A stretch of DNA of 64,000 bases from SPCO01 sp964427285 (GTDB lineage: Bacteria; Chloroflexota; Limnocylindria; Limnocylindrales; CSP1-4). The DNA is taken from the NCBI GenBank assembly GCA_964427285.1, contig CAYRTS010000010.1:1-64000 (forward strand). The letters are read 5' to 3'. Under the pieces are notes generated by a model that made no database searches, had not been told where the DNA came from, and saw only the letters and a program-made list of their open reading frames with translations. The position numbers and the translations under genes were made by a program. This document shows positions 42,215-52,211 of the stretch, in pieces (within the stretch, counting starts at the first letter, position 1; each line of letters begins with the position of its first letter).

Positions 42215-42997
42215 ATGACCAATCTTCGACGAACGAGTCCGCTTGCTGCGCTGTGCGTCGTCGCCATCGTCTCCGTCATTGCCTGCGGCGGCTCCGCGCC
42301 GACTCCGACCACCGCGGCGGAGGCAACGCCGGTCGCCAACGAGCCAACGCCCGCTGTCACGGATGCTCCTGCGGACCCGACGGCCACGGTCGATCCGGCC
42401 ACCCCGACCGACGCACCGGTAGACCCGGTCGACGCCATCCCGACGTTTGACATCGCCGCCCTGACCGGAGCGATCCCCGGCGTGGATTCGTACCGGACGT
42501 CGGTCAGCTTGGACGGCGTGGTCCAGTACGAGAGCGTCGTGGTGACACAGCCGGTTCTGTCCAAGGCGATCGCGACCTACGATGGCGACACGGTCACGTC
42601 GCGTTTCGTGGTCATCGGCGACGAAGTCTGGACCGCCGATGGCGCCGACGGGACGTTCGAGATCCTCCCGGCGGAGTTTGCTGCCGCCATGTTGCTCGCC
42701 TTCGACCCGACCATGATGTTGAGTGCATGGGCTGGGGCTGACTTTGCCAATAGTGGGGCCGCCAATCTTGGGACCGAGGACAAGAATGGTGTCCGAGCCG
42801 TCCATATTCGGCTCGACTCCACATCCTTCTTCGGGATCGCCGGCGCCATCCCTGCCGGAGCCGCAATGGACATCTGGGTCGCTGAAGCCGGCTACCTCGT
42901 CGCCTGGGAGATGACTGGCTTCGACGCCGACTCGAACATGTCCATCCAGGTCACCGGCATCAACGATTCTGCCAACAAGGTCGAACGCCCCAGCTGA
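42215..42997 (+). CDS. Lipoprotein, LppX/LprAFG- or LolA-like
   Basis: 260 residues. Lipobox VSVIACGG (Cys about residue 25), then a Thr/Pro/Asp-rich linker to about residue 80. The folded part (SYRTSVSLDGVVQYESVVVT, DEVWTADGADGTFEILPAEF, AAMDIWVAEAGYLVAWEMTG) resembles lipid-binding lipoproteins of the LppX/LprG group. Function inferred only by this resemblance. I start at the ATG at 42215, since the 13 upstream codons look non-coding. Confidence 0.7.
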   Translation: MTNLRRTSPLAALCVVAIVSVIACGGSAPTPTTAAEATPVANEPTPAVTDAPADPTATVDPATPTDAPVDPVDAIPTFDIAALTGAIPGVDSYRTSVSLDGVVQYESVVVTQPVLSKAIATYDGDTVTSRFVVIGDEVWTADGADGTFEILPAEFAAAMLLAFDPTMMLSAWAGADFANSGAANLGTEDKNGVRAVHIRLDSTSFFGIAGAIPAGAAMDIWVAEAGYLVAWEMTGFDADSNMSIQVTGINDSANKVERPS

Positions 42998-43003
42998 CGC
43001 GCC

Positions 43004-43022
43004 GGCCCCGATTGGAGGGGCC
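43004..43022 (+). terminator. Hairpin after the lipoprotein gene
   Basis: GGCCCC-GATTGGA-GGGGCC, a six-bp perfect GC stem seven bases after the stop codon. No T-tract follows. Confidence 0.55.
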
Positions 43023-43052
43023 CGCGGCCGTAACCATCCCGTAACGGCATCG

Positions 43053-44498
43053 GTGCACGCTGTGCCCATGCATCGTTCGATTGCCGCCCTGACTCTGCTC
43101 GCCCTCGGGCTGAGCGCCTGCTCTCCGACAGCCATCCAGTCGCCGGGCCCGGCACGGACCGGGGAGCCTGCTCGGGCACCCCGGCCGATCATCATCGACG
43201 CCGACTTCGACCACAGCGACATCGCCGCGATCATGGTCCTGCTGCGCGACCCAACGGTGGACGTGCGAGCCATCACGATCGCGGGCACCGGCCTCGTCCA
43301 CTGCCAGGCCGGGCGGCTCGTCACGCGATACCTGATCGACGAGCTTGGTGCCCCGGGGATCCCGTTCGGGTGCGGTCGCGAGAACGGCGGCCCCGATGCC
43401 CGCCCCTTTCCGGACGAATGGCGGGTGACCGCCGATGCGGCCTACGGCCTCGACATCACGCCACGGGTCGAGGCGGGGGTCCCACGGGACGCAGTCGAGG
43501 TCCTCCGCGAGGCGATCGATGGGAGCCCGAGTGCCCCGACCATCGTCACACTCGGGCCGCTGACGAACCTTGAGGACGCGTTTGCCGCCGATCAGACGCT
43601 GCCCGACCGGGTTGCCCTGATCCACGCGATGCTCGGCACGGTGGACGCCCCTGGCAACGTGTCGGTGGATGGCCGCAGCCCTGACGACCCGCTCGAATGG
43701 AACGCCTTTGCCGACCCATCCGCAGTGGCCGCAGTGTTCGCCACCGATGTACCGATCGACCTCGTGCCGCTCGACGCCACGAGGGATGTCCCGGTCCCGC
43801 CGGACCTCACCGAGCGTCTTGCGACCGACCATGCGGCAGGCGGTGCCGACATCATGTACGAGTTGCTGCTCAGAAACCCGTCCCGCCTCGCCGGCGACGA
43901 AGGCCAGCAACTGTGGGACGAGCTGGCTGCGCTGGCCCTTGGCAACCCGGACCTCGTGACGTGGAGCGATGGAGCGTTCATCGTCGGCGACGGTGGTCGA
44001 CTCACGGCAGACCCGGCCGGCCGCCCCGTGCGGTACGCATCCGCCGCTGATCGAGCGGCCGTGGAGACGGCGCTGCTGGCTGCCCTCCGGCGCGGTGCCC
44101 CTCGTGTAACGCCGTTCCAATTCGGCGGGACCCTGACCGGGAACTGGAACGGCGCGACGTGTGTGCTGACCGCCGAAATCACAGGGCCCGGTCTGTACGA
44201 CGTGACGTACACGGGCACGGCCCTGACGCCGAGTGGTCTCCTGATCGCGGGAGTCCGCCCCCCACACGCCTGGGCGGAGCTCGTTGCCTTCCTGGAGGCG
44301 GTCGACCTTTCGTCAGAGGTGCAGCCACCCGACTGGATCGTCGAAGCGGGGGAGGCCAATGATGAGTCGGGCACTGGCGCGCTCATCAGCTCCACCACGG
44401 ATCTGGAGGCGGGAATCATCTACGGCCCGGTCTGTGTCACCGGCCAGTGGCCCGATCTGATGTTTACCCCGGGCGAGCCGTTCGAGGTAGCGCCGTAG
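43053..44498 (+). CDS. Lipoprotein of the nucleoside hydrolase family with altered active-site motif
   Basis: 481 residues. Signal and lipobox LLALGLSACS, then IIIDADFDHSDIAAIMVLLR where nucleoside hydrolases have DTDxGxDDxxA. TIVTLGPLTNLEDAFAADQT is the family second motif, and EWNAFADPSAVAAVFAT the third (usual N-x-x-x-D-P). The Ca2+-binding Asp pattern is partly kept (D-x-D ... SD). The last 110 residues (GGTLTGNWNGATCVLTAEIT onward) form an extra domain. It probably cleaves a nucleoside or related N-glycoside outside the membrane. An alternative start is the ATG at 43068. Confidence 0.82.
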   Translation: MHAVPMHRSIAALTLLALGLSACSPTAIQSPGPARTGEPARAPRPIIIDADFDHSDIAAIMVLLRDPTVDVRAITIAGTGLVHCQAGRLVTRYLIDELGAPGIPFGCGRENGGPDARPFPDEWRVTADAAYGLDITPRVEAGVPRDAVEVLREAIDGSPSAPTIVTLGPLTNLEDAFAADQTLPDRVALIHAMLGTVDAPGNVSVDGRSPDDPLEWNAFADPSAVAAVFATDVPIDLVPLDATRDVPVPPDLTERLATDHAAGGADIMYELLLRNPSRLAGDEGQQLWDELAALALGNPDLVTWSDGAFIVGDGGRLTADPAGRPVRYASAADRAAVETALLAALRRGAPRVTPFQFGGTLTGNWNGATCVLTAEITGPGLYDVTYTGTALTPSGLLIAGVRPPHAWAELVAFLEAVDLSSEVQPPDWIVEAGEANDESGTGALISSTTDLEAGIIYGPVCVTGQWPDLMFTPGEPFEVAP

Positions 44499-44505
44499 CG
44501 GACCG

Positions 44506-47313
44506 TCAGGACGCGGATAACATCCAGATCCCGGGGTCGGGATCGGCCGGGTCGCCCCCGACCTCCGCGAACGCCGCGACTGCCAGGCGCTGGTGCACCA
44601 TCGCCTCGTCGTCGCGGCCGGCGGCGTGGAGGATGTCGGCCAGGTGGTTCTCGACCGCCGCCTCCAGGTGTCGGTCGCCGATCCGCCGACAGGCATCGAC
44701 GGCGTCGCGCCCGTACGACAGCGCGTCATCGACCGCACCACGGGAGGCGGTCGCCATCGCGAGCGCGGCCAACGCCACGATCCGGGCGGTGACGTCCGGG
44801 TCGGCTGTCGCCGCCTCGAGTGCCAGCCGCAGGTCCGCGACCGCCGAGACTGCGTCGCCCGTGTCCATCGCGACCAGGCCCAGCATCCGGTGGGCAGCCC
44901 CGACAGCCACCGCGTCGCCAGCCCGACGGCCCGCCGCGAGCGCCTCGCCGGCTGCCATCGCGGCGCCGGAACCGTCGCCCGCCCGACGGCGAATCACGCT
45001 CCGATCCACGAGGATCCGAGCTGCGAGTCCGTCGTCACGCGGGGCCCTGGCAGCGGCGGCGTCGAGGTGGTGCGATGCGGCCGCGAGGTCGCCTCGGCGC
45101 AGGTGCGCTCGGGACAGCGCCCACTCCAGCTCTGGCAGGTCGTCGGTCGGAGCGAGCGACGCCGCCGCCTCCAGGGCCGTGATCGCTCCGGCATAGTCGC
45201 CGATCCGGGTGCGGAGTCTGCCGATCGCGCCATGGAGGCTCGCGGCGTCCGGGTGGCCCAGGGCCAGCGCGTCTTCGTCGTAGGCGATCGCATCCAGGTT
45301 CGCAAACACTTCTTCCGCCCGCTCACCCGCTTGGCGGTAGGCCTCGGCGGCCTCGGCGTCACGACCGGCGGCCCGCTCATGTCCCGCGATGAGGACGAGG
45401 CGAGCCAGGTCGTCGCGACCGCTACCGGCCAGGTCCAGGCGCAGCGCCTCGGCCACGCGGCGATGGAGGAGGCGGCGTCGGGCGAGGCTGGTACCCTCGT
45501 ATGCGAGTTCGCGCAGGGCACCGTGGACGAAGTCGAAGCCAGCCACGGCCTCGGCGACGAGCCCACGCCGCATTGCCTCATCCAGCGCATCGACGGTCTC
45601 ATCCTCGGTTCGGCCGCTCGCATGCCGGAGCGTCGCGAGATCGAACGACCGCCCGATGACGGATGCTGCGGCGAGGATCTGGGCGGCGGTCTCGCCGACG
45701 GACGCGAGTCGCCCGCTGAGGACAGATCGCACGCCATTCGGCAACGCGTCCGGCAGCACGCCGTGGCCGGCGGCGAGCGCCTCGATGACGTACAGGGGGA
45801 GCCCTTCCGACGCGCTTGTGAGGCGGTCGACGATCGCCGGATCGGCCGCTGCGTCCGCCACGAGCGCGGCGATATCGTGACGGTCGAGTCGGACGAGCGG
45901 CAGCACCGTGGCGTCAGACGCCGTCAGGCGGTCGATGAACTGCTGCACGTCGCCGTCCAGATCGCCGGGACGCCAGGACAGGAGCAGGACGATGGGACGG
46001 CCCACCAGACGATGCTCCAGGAAGTCGAGTGCCTCACGGGTCGAAGCATCCAGCCATTGGATGTCGTCGATCCAGACGAGTCCCGGGGTGGGGCCCGCGA
46101 CTAGCGCTGTGAGGCCGTCAGCGATCGCGGCGACGAGGCGAGCATGGGCCCCCGGGCCATCCGGCGGTATTCCCGCGGCCCCTCGCGGATCGATCGCCGG
46201 AAGCAATCGGGCGAGATCCGCACGCGTCGTCGCAGCGAAATGTTCCAGCCGGTCGGCGGCATCCGGGAGGGCGAGGGCTGCCCGCAACAACTCGACGATG
46301 GAGCCGTACGCGATGGCCCGCTCGGCCGGGTAGGCGGTCGCGGCCAGGACGACGCCCCCACCGGCACGGACTCGTGCCACAGCCTCCACGCCGAGTCGCG
46401 TCTTGCCGATCCCGGCCTCCCCGACTAACGCCACGATCCTGCCGTTTCCGTCGCGGGCCGCCGCGTGGGCCCGGACGATCGCATCGAGGCTCGCCGCCCG
46501 CCCGACCAGTGGGAACGCCCGCGCGAACGCCGGAAGGGGCTCCACAGACGACGCCGCGACGGGCGCTTCGGGGCCAGCGGCGAGGGTCGGGTCGTCCTGG
46601 TCCCGGATGGCCTCGTATCGGGCGGTTGTGGACACAAGCGGGGCCACCCCGAGCTCGCGCGCCAGCGTCGCGACGCAGGCCCGGTACTGACGCAACGCCG
46701 CAGATCGGTCCCCGGCCGCCACCAGGAGGTCCATCAGCCGAACGTGGCCGCCTTCGTCGAGCGGGTCCAGGTCGAGACGCCGCGACGCCGCATCGATCGC
46801 CGCCGACAGGTCACCCTCGGCCGCTGCCATGGTCGCGAGTCGGTCCAGGACGGCCATGATGGCTCGCTCGGCGGCGACGGCGCGACCGGCCCGCCAATCG
46901 TCGAAGTCCGGGCTGTCGCGCAAGTTGAATCCGGCGAGGAAGGTGCCTCGGGCGAGTGCGGCTGCGGCCGCCAGCGTGTCGCGATCGTCGGAACGCGACG
47001 CCGCCTCCACCTGGGCGAGATCGATGCGCACGAACCGCCGGTCGAGGTCCACCTTCGCCCGATCGATGATGAGTGGCCCATCGCCGATCGCGGTGCGCAT
47101 CGTGGACAGGGTCCGACGCAAGGCACCCCGGGCCGCCATGTCGTCCGAGTCCGGCCATAGCAGCGCAGCAAGTTCATCCCGGGCGAACGGACGTCCCTCC
47201 GCGGCGAGGACGGCGAGGATTGCGACGGCCTTGCGCGTGTCCACCGCGAGGGGAATCCCGTCCACCAGGACCTCAGGTGGGCCCAGCAGGCGGATGTCAA
47301 GTCTGGTGGTCAC
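44506..47313 (-). CDS. SARP-type transcriptional regulator with AAA ATPase and TPR domains (AfsR-like)
   Basis: 935 residues from the GTG at 47313. In order: an OmpR-like winged helix (LDIRLLGPPEVLVDGIPLAV, LAALLWPDSDDMAARGALRR, residues 5-95); a bacterial transcriptional activation domain (about 100-245); AAA with Walker A GEAGIGKTRLGVEAV (about 299) and Walker B LVWIDDIQWLD (about 415); and TPR-like helices to the end. AfsR-type regulators integrate signals and activate nearby operons. It is divergent from the membrane-sensor array, and the shared 70-bp gap contains CGTAACG twice. The open frame continues upstream to 47952, but that part is antisense to the sensor gene. Confidence 0.9.
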   Translation of the reverse strand: MTTRLDIRLLGPPEVLVDGIPLAVDTRKAVAILAVLAAEGRPFARDELAALLWPDSDDMAARGALRRTLSTMRTAIGDGPLIIDRAKVDLDRRFVRIDLAQVEAASRSDDRDTLAAAAALARGTFLAGFNLRDSPDFDDWRAGRAVAAERAIMAVLDRLATMAAAEGDLSAAIDAASRRLDLDPLDEGGHVRLMDLLVAAGDRSAALRQYRACVATLARELGVAPLVSTTARYEAIRDQDDPTLAAGPEAPVAASSVEPLPAFARAFPLVGRAASLDAIVRAHAAARDGNGRIVALVGEAGIGKTRLGVEAVARVRAGGGVVLAATAYPAERAIAYGSIVELLRAALALPDAADRLEHFAATTRADLARLLPAIDPRGAAGIPPDGPGAHARLVAAIADGLTALVAGPTPGLVWIDDIQWLDASTREALDFLEHRLVGRPIVLLLSWRPGDLDGDVQQFIDRLTASDATVLPLVRLDRHDIAALVADAAADPAIVDRLTSASEGLPLYVIEALAAGHGVLPDALPNGVRSVLSGRLASVGETAAQILAAASVIGRSFDLATLRHASGRTEDETVDALDEAMRRGLVAEAVAGFDFVHGALRELAYEGTSLARRRLLHRRVAEALRLDLAGSGRDDLARLVLIAGHERAAGRDAEAAEAYRQAGERAEEVFANLDAIAYDEDALALGHPDAASLHGAIGRLRTRIGDYAGAITALEAAASLAPTDDLPELEWALSRAHLRRGDLAAASHHLDAAAARAPRDDGLAARILVDRSVIRRRAGDGSGAAMAAGEALAAGRRAGDAVAVGAAHRMLGLVAMDTGDAVSAVADLRLALEAATADPDVTARIVALAALAMATASRGAVDDALSYGRDAVDACRRIGDRHLEAAVENHLADILHAAGRDDEAMVHQRLAVAAFAEVGGDPADPDPGIWMLSAS

Positions 47314-47383
47314 TGCGTAACGGTACCGGACTCGCAGACAATCCCGTAACGTTCCGGTGACGCCCACCGTAGAGGATCGCGCC

Positions 47384-48520
47384 ATGCTATCGATCGCGAG
47401 ATTCATCGCCCGACATCCATTCATCACGTTGGCGGTCGGGCTCGTCGTCACGGCCATCGTGGCGGGGACTGCTGTGGATCTGTCCAACGCGCTCGATCCA
47501 GTGGATCTGCTGTTCGGGCTCGGGCTCATGCTCGGCGGTGGTCTGGGGTCCACCCTGGTCGGGTCGATCATCCTCGTCCAGCGACCGGGCCATCGGATCG
47601 GCCGCCTCATGATGCTGATGGGCGTCGGCCTGGCGCTGAGCATCGGTGGCCAGACCATCTTCAACACCATCGATCCGGGGGGTTTGCGATGGGGGTCCAT
47701 CACTGGCCCGCTCCTCGCGCTGGCCGAAGAGGTATTCAGCGCGTTCGTCCTGATGGGTGGCGTGCTGATCGTGGCCTGGTTCCCAGACGGGCGAACGACC
47801 TCACGGCTCGGGTCGATGGCCCAGGCGCTCATGCTGGTCCTCCTGGGCAGCCAGCTGGTCAGGCTGCTGAATCCGACCGCGTTCGGCGAGTCCGCCATCG
47901 CGTTCGTGCTCATCTTCGGTGCGTATGCATTGGCACTCATGGACCTGTTCATGCGCTACCGTCGCTCGAATGCCGTGCGCCGGACGCAGATCCGCTGGGT
48001 GCTGGCGTCCGGGGCTGTCGCGGCATCGCTGCTCGTCGCGCTGCTCGCCTTTGGCGACCGATTCGAATGGCTGTGGCCGCTGTGGATCACCTCGACGATG
48101 CTGCCGGTGATCGCGATCGGCATCGCGATCACCCGCTACCACCTGTACGACATCGACCGGATCATCAGCCGGACGATCGGGTACGGCGTGGTGACTGCCG
48201 TGCTGTTCGGCGTGTTTTGGTCCGCGAACCTGCTGCTCCAGGGGGCGCTCAATGCCGCGACGCGCAGCGACCCGTTCGTCGTCGCCGGCTCGACGCTGCT
48301 CGTCGCTGCCCTGTTCAACCCGCTGCGGGTCCGCGTGCAGTCGGTGGTCGACCGTCGCTTCAATCGAGCGCGCTACGACGCGGAGCGAACCGTCGCGGGC
48401 TTGGCCGGCCGACTCCGCGACGAGGTCGACGTGGCCCGCCTTCGGCAGGACATCCTCGATGTCGTCGATGCCAGCGTGAAGCCGACCGCCGTCCACCTTT
48501 GGCTCCGGGGTGCGCAATGA
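47384..48520 (+). CDS. Polytopic membrane sensor-like protein 1 (kinase-less)
   Basis: 378 residues, about ten hydrophobic segments. After the second helix comes QRPGHRIGRLMMLMGVG, the (R/K)RPGxxIGxLM motif shared by all five paralogues. The C-terminal part has YHLYDIDRIISRTIGYGVVT and VVDRRFNRARYDAERTVAGL, then a short helix ending VHLWLRGAQ. Known sensor kinases and GAF proteins of related bacteria carry this same module in front of their catalytic domains; here the chain stops there. It is the first of four genes joined by ATGA overlaps. Confidence 0.85.
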   Translation: MLSIARFIARHPFITLAVGLVVTAIVAGTAVDLSNALDPVDLLFGLGLMLGGGLGSTLVGSIILVQRPGHRIGRLMMLMGVGLALSIGGQTIFNTIDPGGLRWGSITGPLLALAEEVFSAFVLMGGVLIVAWFPDGRTTSRLGSMAQALMLVLLGSQLVRLLNPTAFGESAIAFVLIFGAYALALMDLFMRYRRSNAVRRTQIRWVLASGAVAASLLVALLAFGDRFEWLWPLWITSTMLPVIAIGIAITRYHLYDIDRIISRTIGYGVVTAVLFGVFWSANLLLQGALNAATRSDPFVVAGSTLLVAALFNPLRVRVQSVVDRRFNRARYDAERTVAGLAGRLRDEVDVARLRQDILDVVDASVKPTAVHLWLRGAQ

Positions 48521-49758
48521 GCGCAAAGGACCCAGGCCCTCGATCCGCGCAACGTCATCGGGTCCTGGTCGCGCTGCCGCTCGTGGCGACGGCCGTCGTG
48601 ATCGTCGCGACCGTCGCGACTGTCTCGCAGGTGGCCGACGGCCGGGACCCCGAGGCCTACTTCGGGCTTGCGATCCTCGGCATGTTCCTGATTCCGTACA
48701 CGGCCGTCGGCGCGCTGATTGAGGACCGGCGACCCGGCCAGGTCGTCGGACGGATCTGTCTGACGATCGGCCTGCTCCTCGGCGCTGGCGGCCTCCTTCT
48801 CATCGGCGGGGTCACGCTCGAATGGCTGCCGGGCCAGCCACCGGCGCTAGCCGCCGCCCTGACGTTTATCGGCTCGACGATCCTGTTGCTGGTCCTCCTC
48901 CTGAGCGAACCATTCCTCGTCAGCCGGTTCCCGGACGGACGCGAGCCGGGCCGCTCGGGCGCCTTCGTGGACGGCCTGCTCGCCGTCGCGGGAGCGGTCA
49001 TGGTCCCCCAGGCTTTGCTGGGATTCGGCATCCAGATCGAGGTTCTCGGCGTCGACCCAGACGATCTCGCCACCGTCTTGGGGCTTGTCATCTTCGCCGC
49101 GTTCAGCCTGGGATCCGTCCTCGCCTGCGCGGGGCTCGTCCGCCGCTACATCCGCGGGAGCCCGATCGTTCGCGCTCAGATCCGCTGGTTTGCGGCGGCG
49201 ATCGGGACCTCGATCGTGTTCTTCGTGCTGTTGGTGATCATGTATCTCGGGACCGCCTTATTCCCGGCGATCGGCGATCAGGCATGGGCTGTCGGGGCTA
49301 TCCTGTTTGTCGTCTGGATCCTGTCGCTCCTCCTGCCGCCGCTGGCGATCGGCATCGCCATCCTGCGTCATCACCTCTACGACATCGACCGGATCATCAG
49401 CCGGACGATCGGCTACGGCGTGGTATCCGTCGCGCTGTTCGTGGTGTTCGCGGGGGTCAACCTCGCGCTCCAGTCGGCGATCGGGGGCATCACCCGCAAC
49501 GACCCCCTGGTGGTGGCGGCGTCGACCCTGAGCGTGGCGGTCCTGTTCAACCCAGTCCGATCGCGCGTCCAGAGGGTCGTCGACCGTCGGTTCAACCGAG
49601 CGCGGTATGACGCTGAACGGACGGTTGCGGGCTTCGCCGGCCGGTTGCGCGACCAGCTGGATCTGCCGACCCTCACCGACGAGTTGCGCCGGACCTCCGT
49701 GGCTGCGGTCGAACCTGCCGCGAGCGCTGTCTGGCTGCGGGCTGGTGACGTGCGATGA
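48517..49758 (+). CDS. Polytopic membrane sensor-like protein 2 (kinase-less)
   Basis: 413 residues, paralogue of its neighbours: RRPGQVVGRICLTIGLLL, RHHLYDIDRIISRTIGYGVV, VDRRFNRARYDAERTVAGFA, ending SAVWLRAGDVR. It overlaps both neighbours by four bases. The much longer open frame starting at 47689 in this phase is antisense-like shadow before 48517. Confidence 0.85.
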   Translation: MSAKDPGPRSAQRHRVLVALPLVATAVVIVATVATVSQVADGRDPEAYFGLAILGMFLIPYTAVGALIEDRRPGQVVGRICLTIGLLLGAGGLLLIGGVTLEWLPGQPPALAAALTFIGSTILLLVLLLSEPFLVSRFPDGREPGRSGAFVDGLLAVAGAVMVPQALLGFGIQIEVLGVDPDDLATVLGLVIFAAFSLGSVLACAGLVRRYIRGSPIVRAQIRWFAAAIGTSIVFFVLLVIMYLGTALFPAIGDQAWAVGAILFVVWILSLLLPPLAIGIAILRHHLYDIDRIISRTIGYGVVSVALFVVFAGVNLALQSAIGGITRNDPLVVAASTLSVAVLFNPVRSRVQRVVDRRFNRARYDAERTVAGFAGRLRDQLDLPTLTDELRRTSVAAVEPAASAVWLRAGDVR

Positions 49759-50876
49759 ACGTGCGGCATCGAAAGACCGGGCTGATCGCGGCCGTCGCGA
49801 TCGGCGTCATCAGCGCTTCTCTGAGTGTCAGCAACCAGGCGGCGTTGGATGATTCGACCGGGCTCGCCTTCGGCGTCGTCGCGAACCTGACCTTCACGAT
49901 CGTCGGTGTCGTCATCCTGTGGCGGCGGCCAGGGCAGGGCATCGGTCGCCTGATGCTGCTGATCGGCCTGACGTTCGCGATCGCGGCAATCGCTCGCGTC
50001 GCGCTGTTCGCGATCGATCCGAATGGCTTCCGCTTTCCGCCATTCACCGACATCGCGATCGGGCTGGCCAATGGACTGACGGGGCTGGCGGTCATGGTCG
50101 GAGGCGTGTCGGTGCTGGTCAGGTTCCCGAGCGGCCGCCGGACCAGTCGACTCGGCCTGGTCGCGGAAGTGTGCCTCTTCGTCGGCGCCCTCAGCCTCCT
50201 GCTTGGCCCGTTCCTACCCCGCCAACTGTCTGAGGGACTCGAGGCGCTGGTGCTGATCCCTCTATTCGGTGCGTATCTCGTGGCGGTCGTCGACATCGTG
50301 CGGCGGTATCAACACACAAATGGCCTGGAGCGAACCCAGATCCGGTGGGTCGTCGCGGCGTCCGTCGTATCCGGGTCGCTGCTGGTCCTCCTCATCGTCG
50401 CGGTCAGCGTCCTGCCCTGGCTGTGGGAGGCGTGGATGGCCTCGCTGATCCTGCCACCCGTCGCGATCGGCATCGCGATCACCCGCTACCGCCTGTACGA
50501 GATCGACCGGATCGTCAGCCGGACGATCGGCTACGGCCTGGTGACGGCCGTCCTGTTCGGCGTGTTCGGTGCCGTGAATATCGGGCTGCAAGGCCCGCTC
50601 AACGCTGCGAGCGGCAACGAACCGCTGGTAGTGGCCGGATCCACGCTGCTCGTCGCCGCACTCTTCAACCCCTTGCGAGCGCGCGTGCAACGGGCGGTGG
50701 ACCGGCGCTTCAACCGGGCGCGCTACGACGCAGAACGCACGGCCGAGCGCTTCTCCGGGCGGCTCCGGGATGAGCTGGACCTTGCGACCCTGGCCGGCGA
50801 GCTGCTTCGGACCACCGTGGCAGCGGTCGAACCGGCGACGGGCGCCGTCTGGCTGCGGGTCGGCGGCAAGCGATGA
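49755..50876 (+). CDS. Polytopic membrane sensor-like protein 3 (kinase-less)
   Basis: 373 residues with RRPGQGIGRLMLLIGLTF, YRLYEIDRIVSRTIGYGLVT, VDRRFNRARYDAERTAERFS and the ending GAVWLRVGGKR. Its N-terminal helices differ most from paralogues 1 and 2, as expected if each senses a different input. ATGA overlaps bound both sides. Confidence 0.85.
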   Translation: MNVRHRKTGLIAAVAIGVISASLSVSNQAALDDSTGLAFGVVANLTFTIVGVVILWRRPGQGIGRLMLLIGLTFAIAAIARVALFAIDPNGFRFPPFTDIAIGLANGLTGLAVMVGGVSVLVRFPSGRRTSRLGLVAEVCLFVGALSLLLGPFLPRQLSEGLEALVLIPLFGAYLVAVVDIVRRYQHTNGLERTQIRWVVAASVVSGSLLVLLIVAVSVLPWLWEAWMASLILPPVAIGIAITRYRLYEIDRIVSRTIGYGLVTAVLFGVFGAVNIGLQGPLNAASGNEPLVVAGSTLLVAALFNPLRARVQRAVDRRFNRARYDAERTAERFSGRLRDELDLATLAGELLRTTVAAVEPATGAVWLRVGGKR

Positions 50877-52117
50877 CGATCGCTTCCCGCAGGTCTGTGT
50901 ACGTCCCGAGCCTGTTCGCAGCGGTCGGGTTGGCGGCGGCCGTGGTCGGGGCGATCGGCACGATCGTCGTGCGGCTCATCGCGCCAGCTCCGTTCATCAC
51001 GGTGGCGTTCGGGTACGGTGGCCTGGCCATGGTCGGCTTCCTGATCGCGGGCTTGACCTGGGCGTCGATCGGGGCGCTGCTCGTCATCCGTCGTCCCGGC
51101 AACGCCGTGGGCTGGCTCATGGTCCCGGTCGGGGTGGGCAACACGCTGTCGCAGCTCACTGTGGCCATGACTTTTGCGTTCGTTGCCCAAGGCACCGCCG
51201 AGGGCGAGCGTCTCGCCCAGTTCGCCGGCTGGGCCACCGTCCTATTGCAACTGGTCGGGGTCTTTCAGGTGGCGATCGGCTTCGTGTTTCCGAGCGGGAG
51301 CACCCAAAGCCGGCAATGGGCGTGGTTCATGGGCATGTACTGGGCGATGGCGATCGTCTTCCTCGTGATCAGCCTCAGCCAGCCGGGTCCCCTGCAACTG
51401 GTTCCCACCCTGCAGAATCCATTCGGTTTCGGGCCGGACCTCCGCGGAGACCGGCCGATCGCGCCGATCCTCGTCATACCGATGCTAATCGTCTTGGCGG
51501 GCCTCGGAATCTCGATGGTCTCACGGTATCGGTCGGCGGCGCGCGTCGAGCGCCAACAACTGAAGTGGTTCGTCCTGGCGTTGGGCCTGTCGACCATCGC
51601 CCTCGGTATCCTCTTCTACGATGCGGTCATCCTGAACCGCCCGGCCGACACGATCGGCCTGACCGTCTACGTCTTCGCCGGGGCGCTCGTCCCGGTCGCG
51701 ATCGGCATCGCGATCCTGCGCCACCACTTGTACGACATCGACCGAATCATCAGCCGGACCATCGCCTACGCGCTCGTCAGCACCATCGTGGCCGCCGCGT
51801 TCGGTGGCCTCATCGTGCTCCTGTCGGCCGCCCTGGCGTCATTCGGCCAGGGCCAGACGATCGCCGTGGCGGCCTCCACGCTGGCCGCATTCGCCATCTT
51901 CCAGCCCGTTCGTCGCCGGGTCCAGTCGGCCGTAGACCGCCGTTTCGACCGGGCTCGCTACGACGGGCAACGCACGGTGGACGCGTTCGGAGAGCAGCTC
52001 CGCAACGAGGTGGATCTGACCCGGCTGCGGGCGGCGCTGGTCGCGACCGCAGATGACGCGGTGCGTCCTGTGCGCGCCGCGGTCTGGCTGCGCCACGGCG
52101 CGGAGGCCATCCGGTGA
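50873..52117 (+). CDS. Polytopic membrane sensor-like protein 4 (kinase-less)
   Basis: 414 residues, with RRPGNAVGWLMVPVGVGN, RHHLYDIDRIISRTIAYALV, VDRRFDRARYDGQRTVDAFG and the ending AAVWLRHGAEAIR. It is the last of the coupled four; 94 bases then precede the phosphatase gene. Confidence 0.85.
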   Translation: MTIASRRSVYVPSLFAAVGLAAAVVGAIGTIVVRLIAPAPFITVAFGYGGLAMVGFLIAGLTWASIGALLVIRRPGNAVGWLMVPVGVGNTLSQLTVAMTFAFVAQGTAEGERLAQFAGWATVLLQLVGVFQVAIGFVFPSGSTQSRQWAWFMGMYWAMAIVFLVISLSQPGPLQLVPTLQNPFGFGPDLRGDRPIAPILVIPMLIVLAGLGISMVSRYRSAARVERQQLKWFVLALGLSTIALGILFYDAVILNRPADTIGLTVYVFAGALVPVAIGIAILRHHLYDIDRIISRTIAYALVSTIVAAAFGGLIVLLSAALASFGQGQTIAVAASTLAAFAIFQPVRRRVQSAVDRRFDRARYDGQRTVDAFGEQLRNEVDLTRLRAALVATADDAVRPVRAAVWLRHGAEAIR

Positions 52118-52211
52118 CGTGGCTCGCGTTGCAGGACTGCCCGAAGCGGGTATCCAGGACGCGCTATCCCGTAACGAATCCCGGACGTTCAGTGCCTACG
52201 GTGGGGACGAC

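Noticed and set aside
47314..47952. N-terminal extension of the SARP regulator open frame
   Set aside because: It is antisense to sensor protein 1 and low-complexity; the winged helix begins right after the GTG at 47313.
47689..48516. Long open frame giving a 689-residue protein
   Set aside because: The part before 48516 is an Arg/Pro/His-rich shadow of sensor protein 1; the true gene starts at 48517 with an ATGA overlap.
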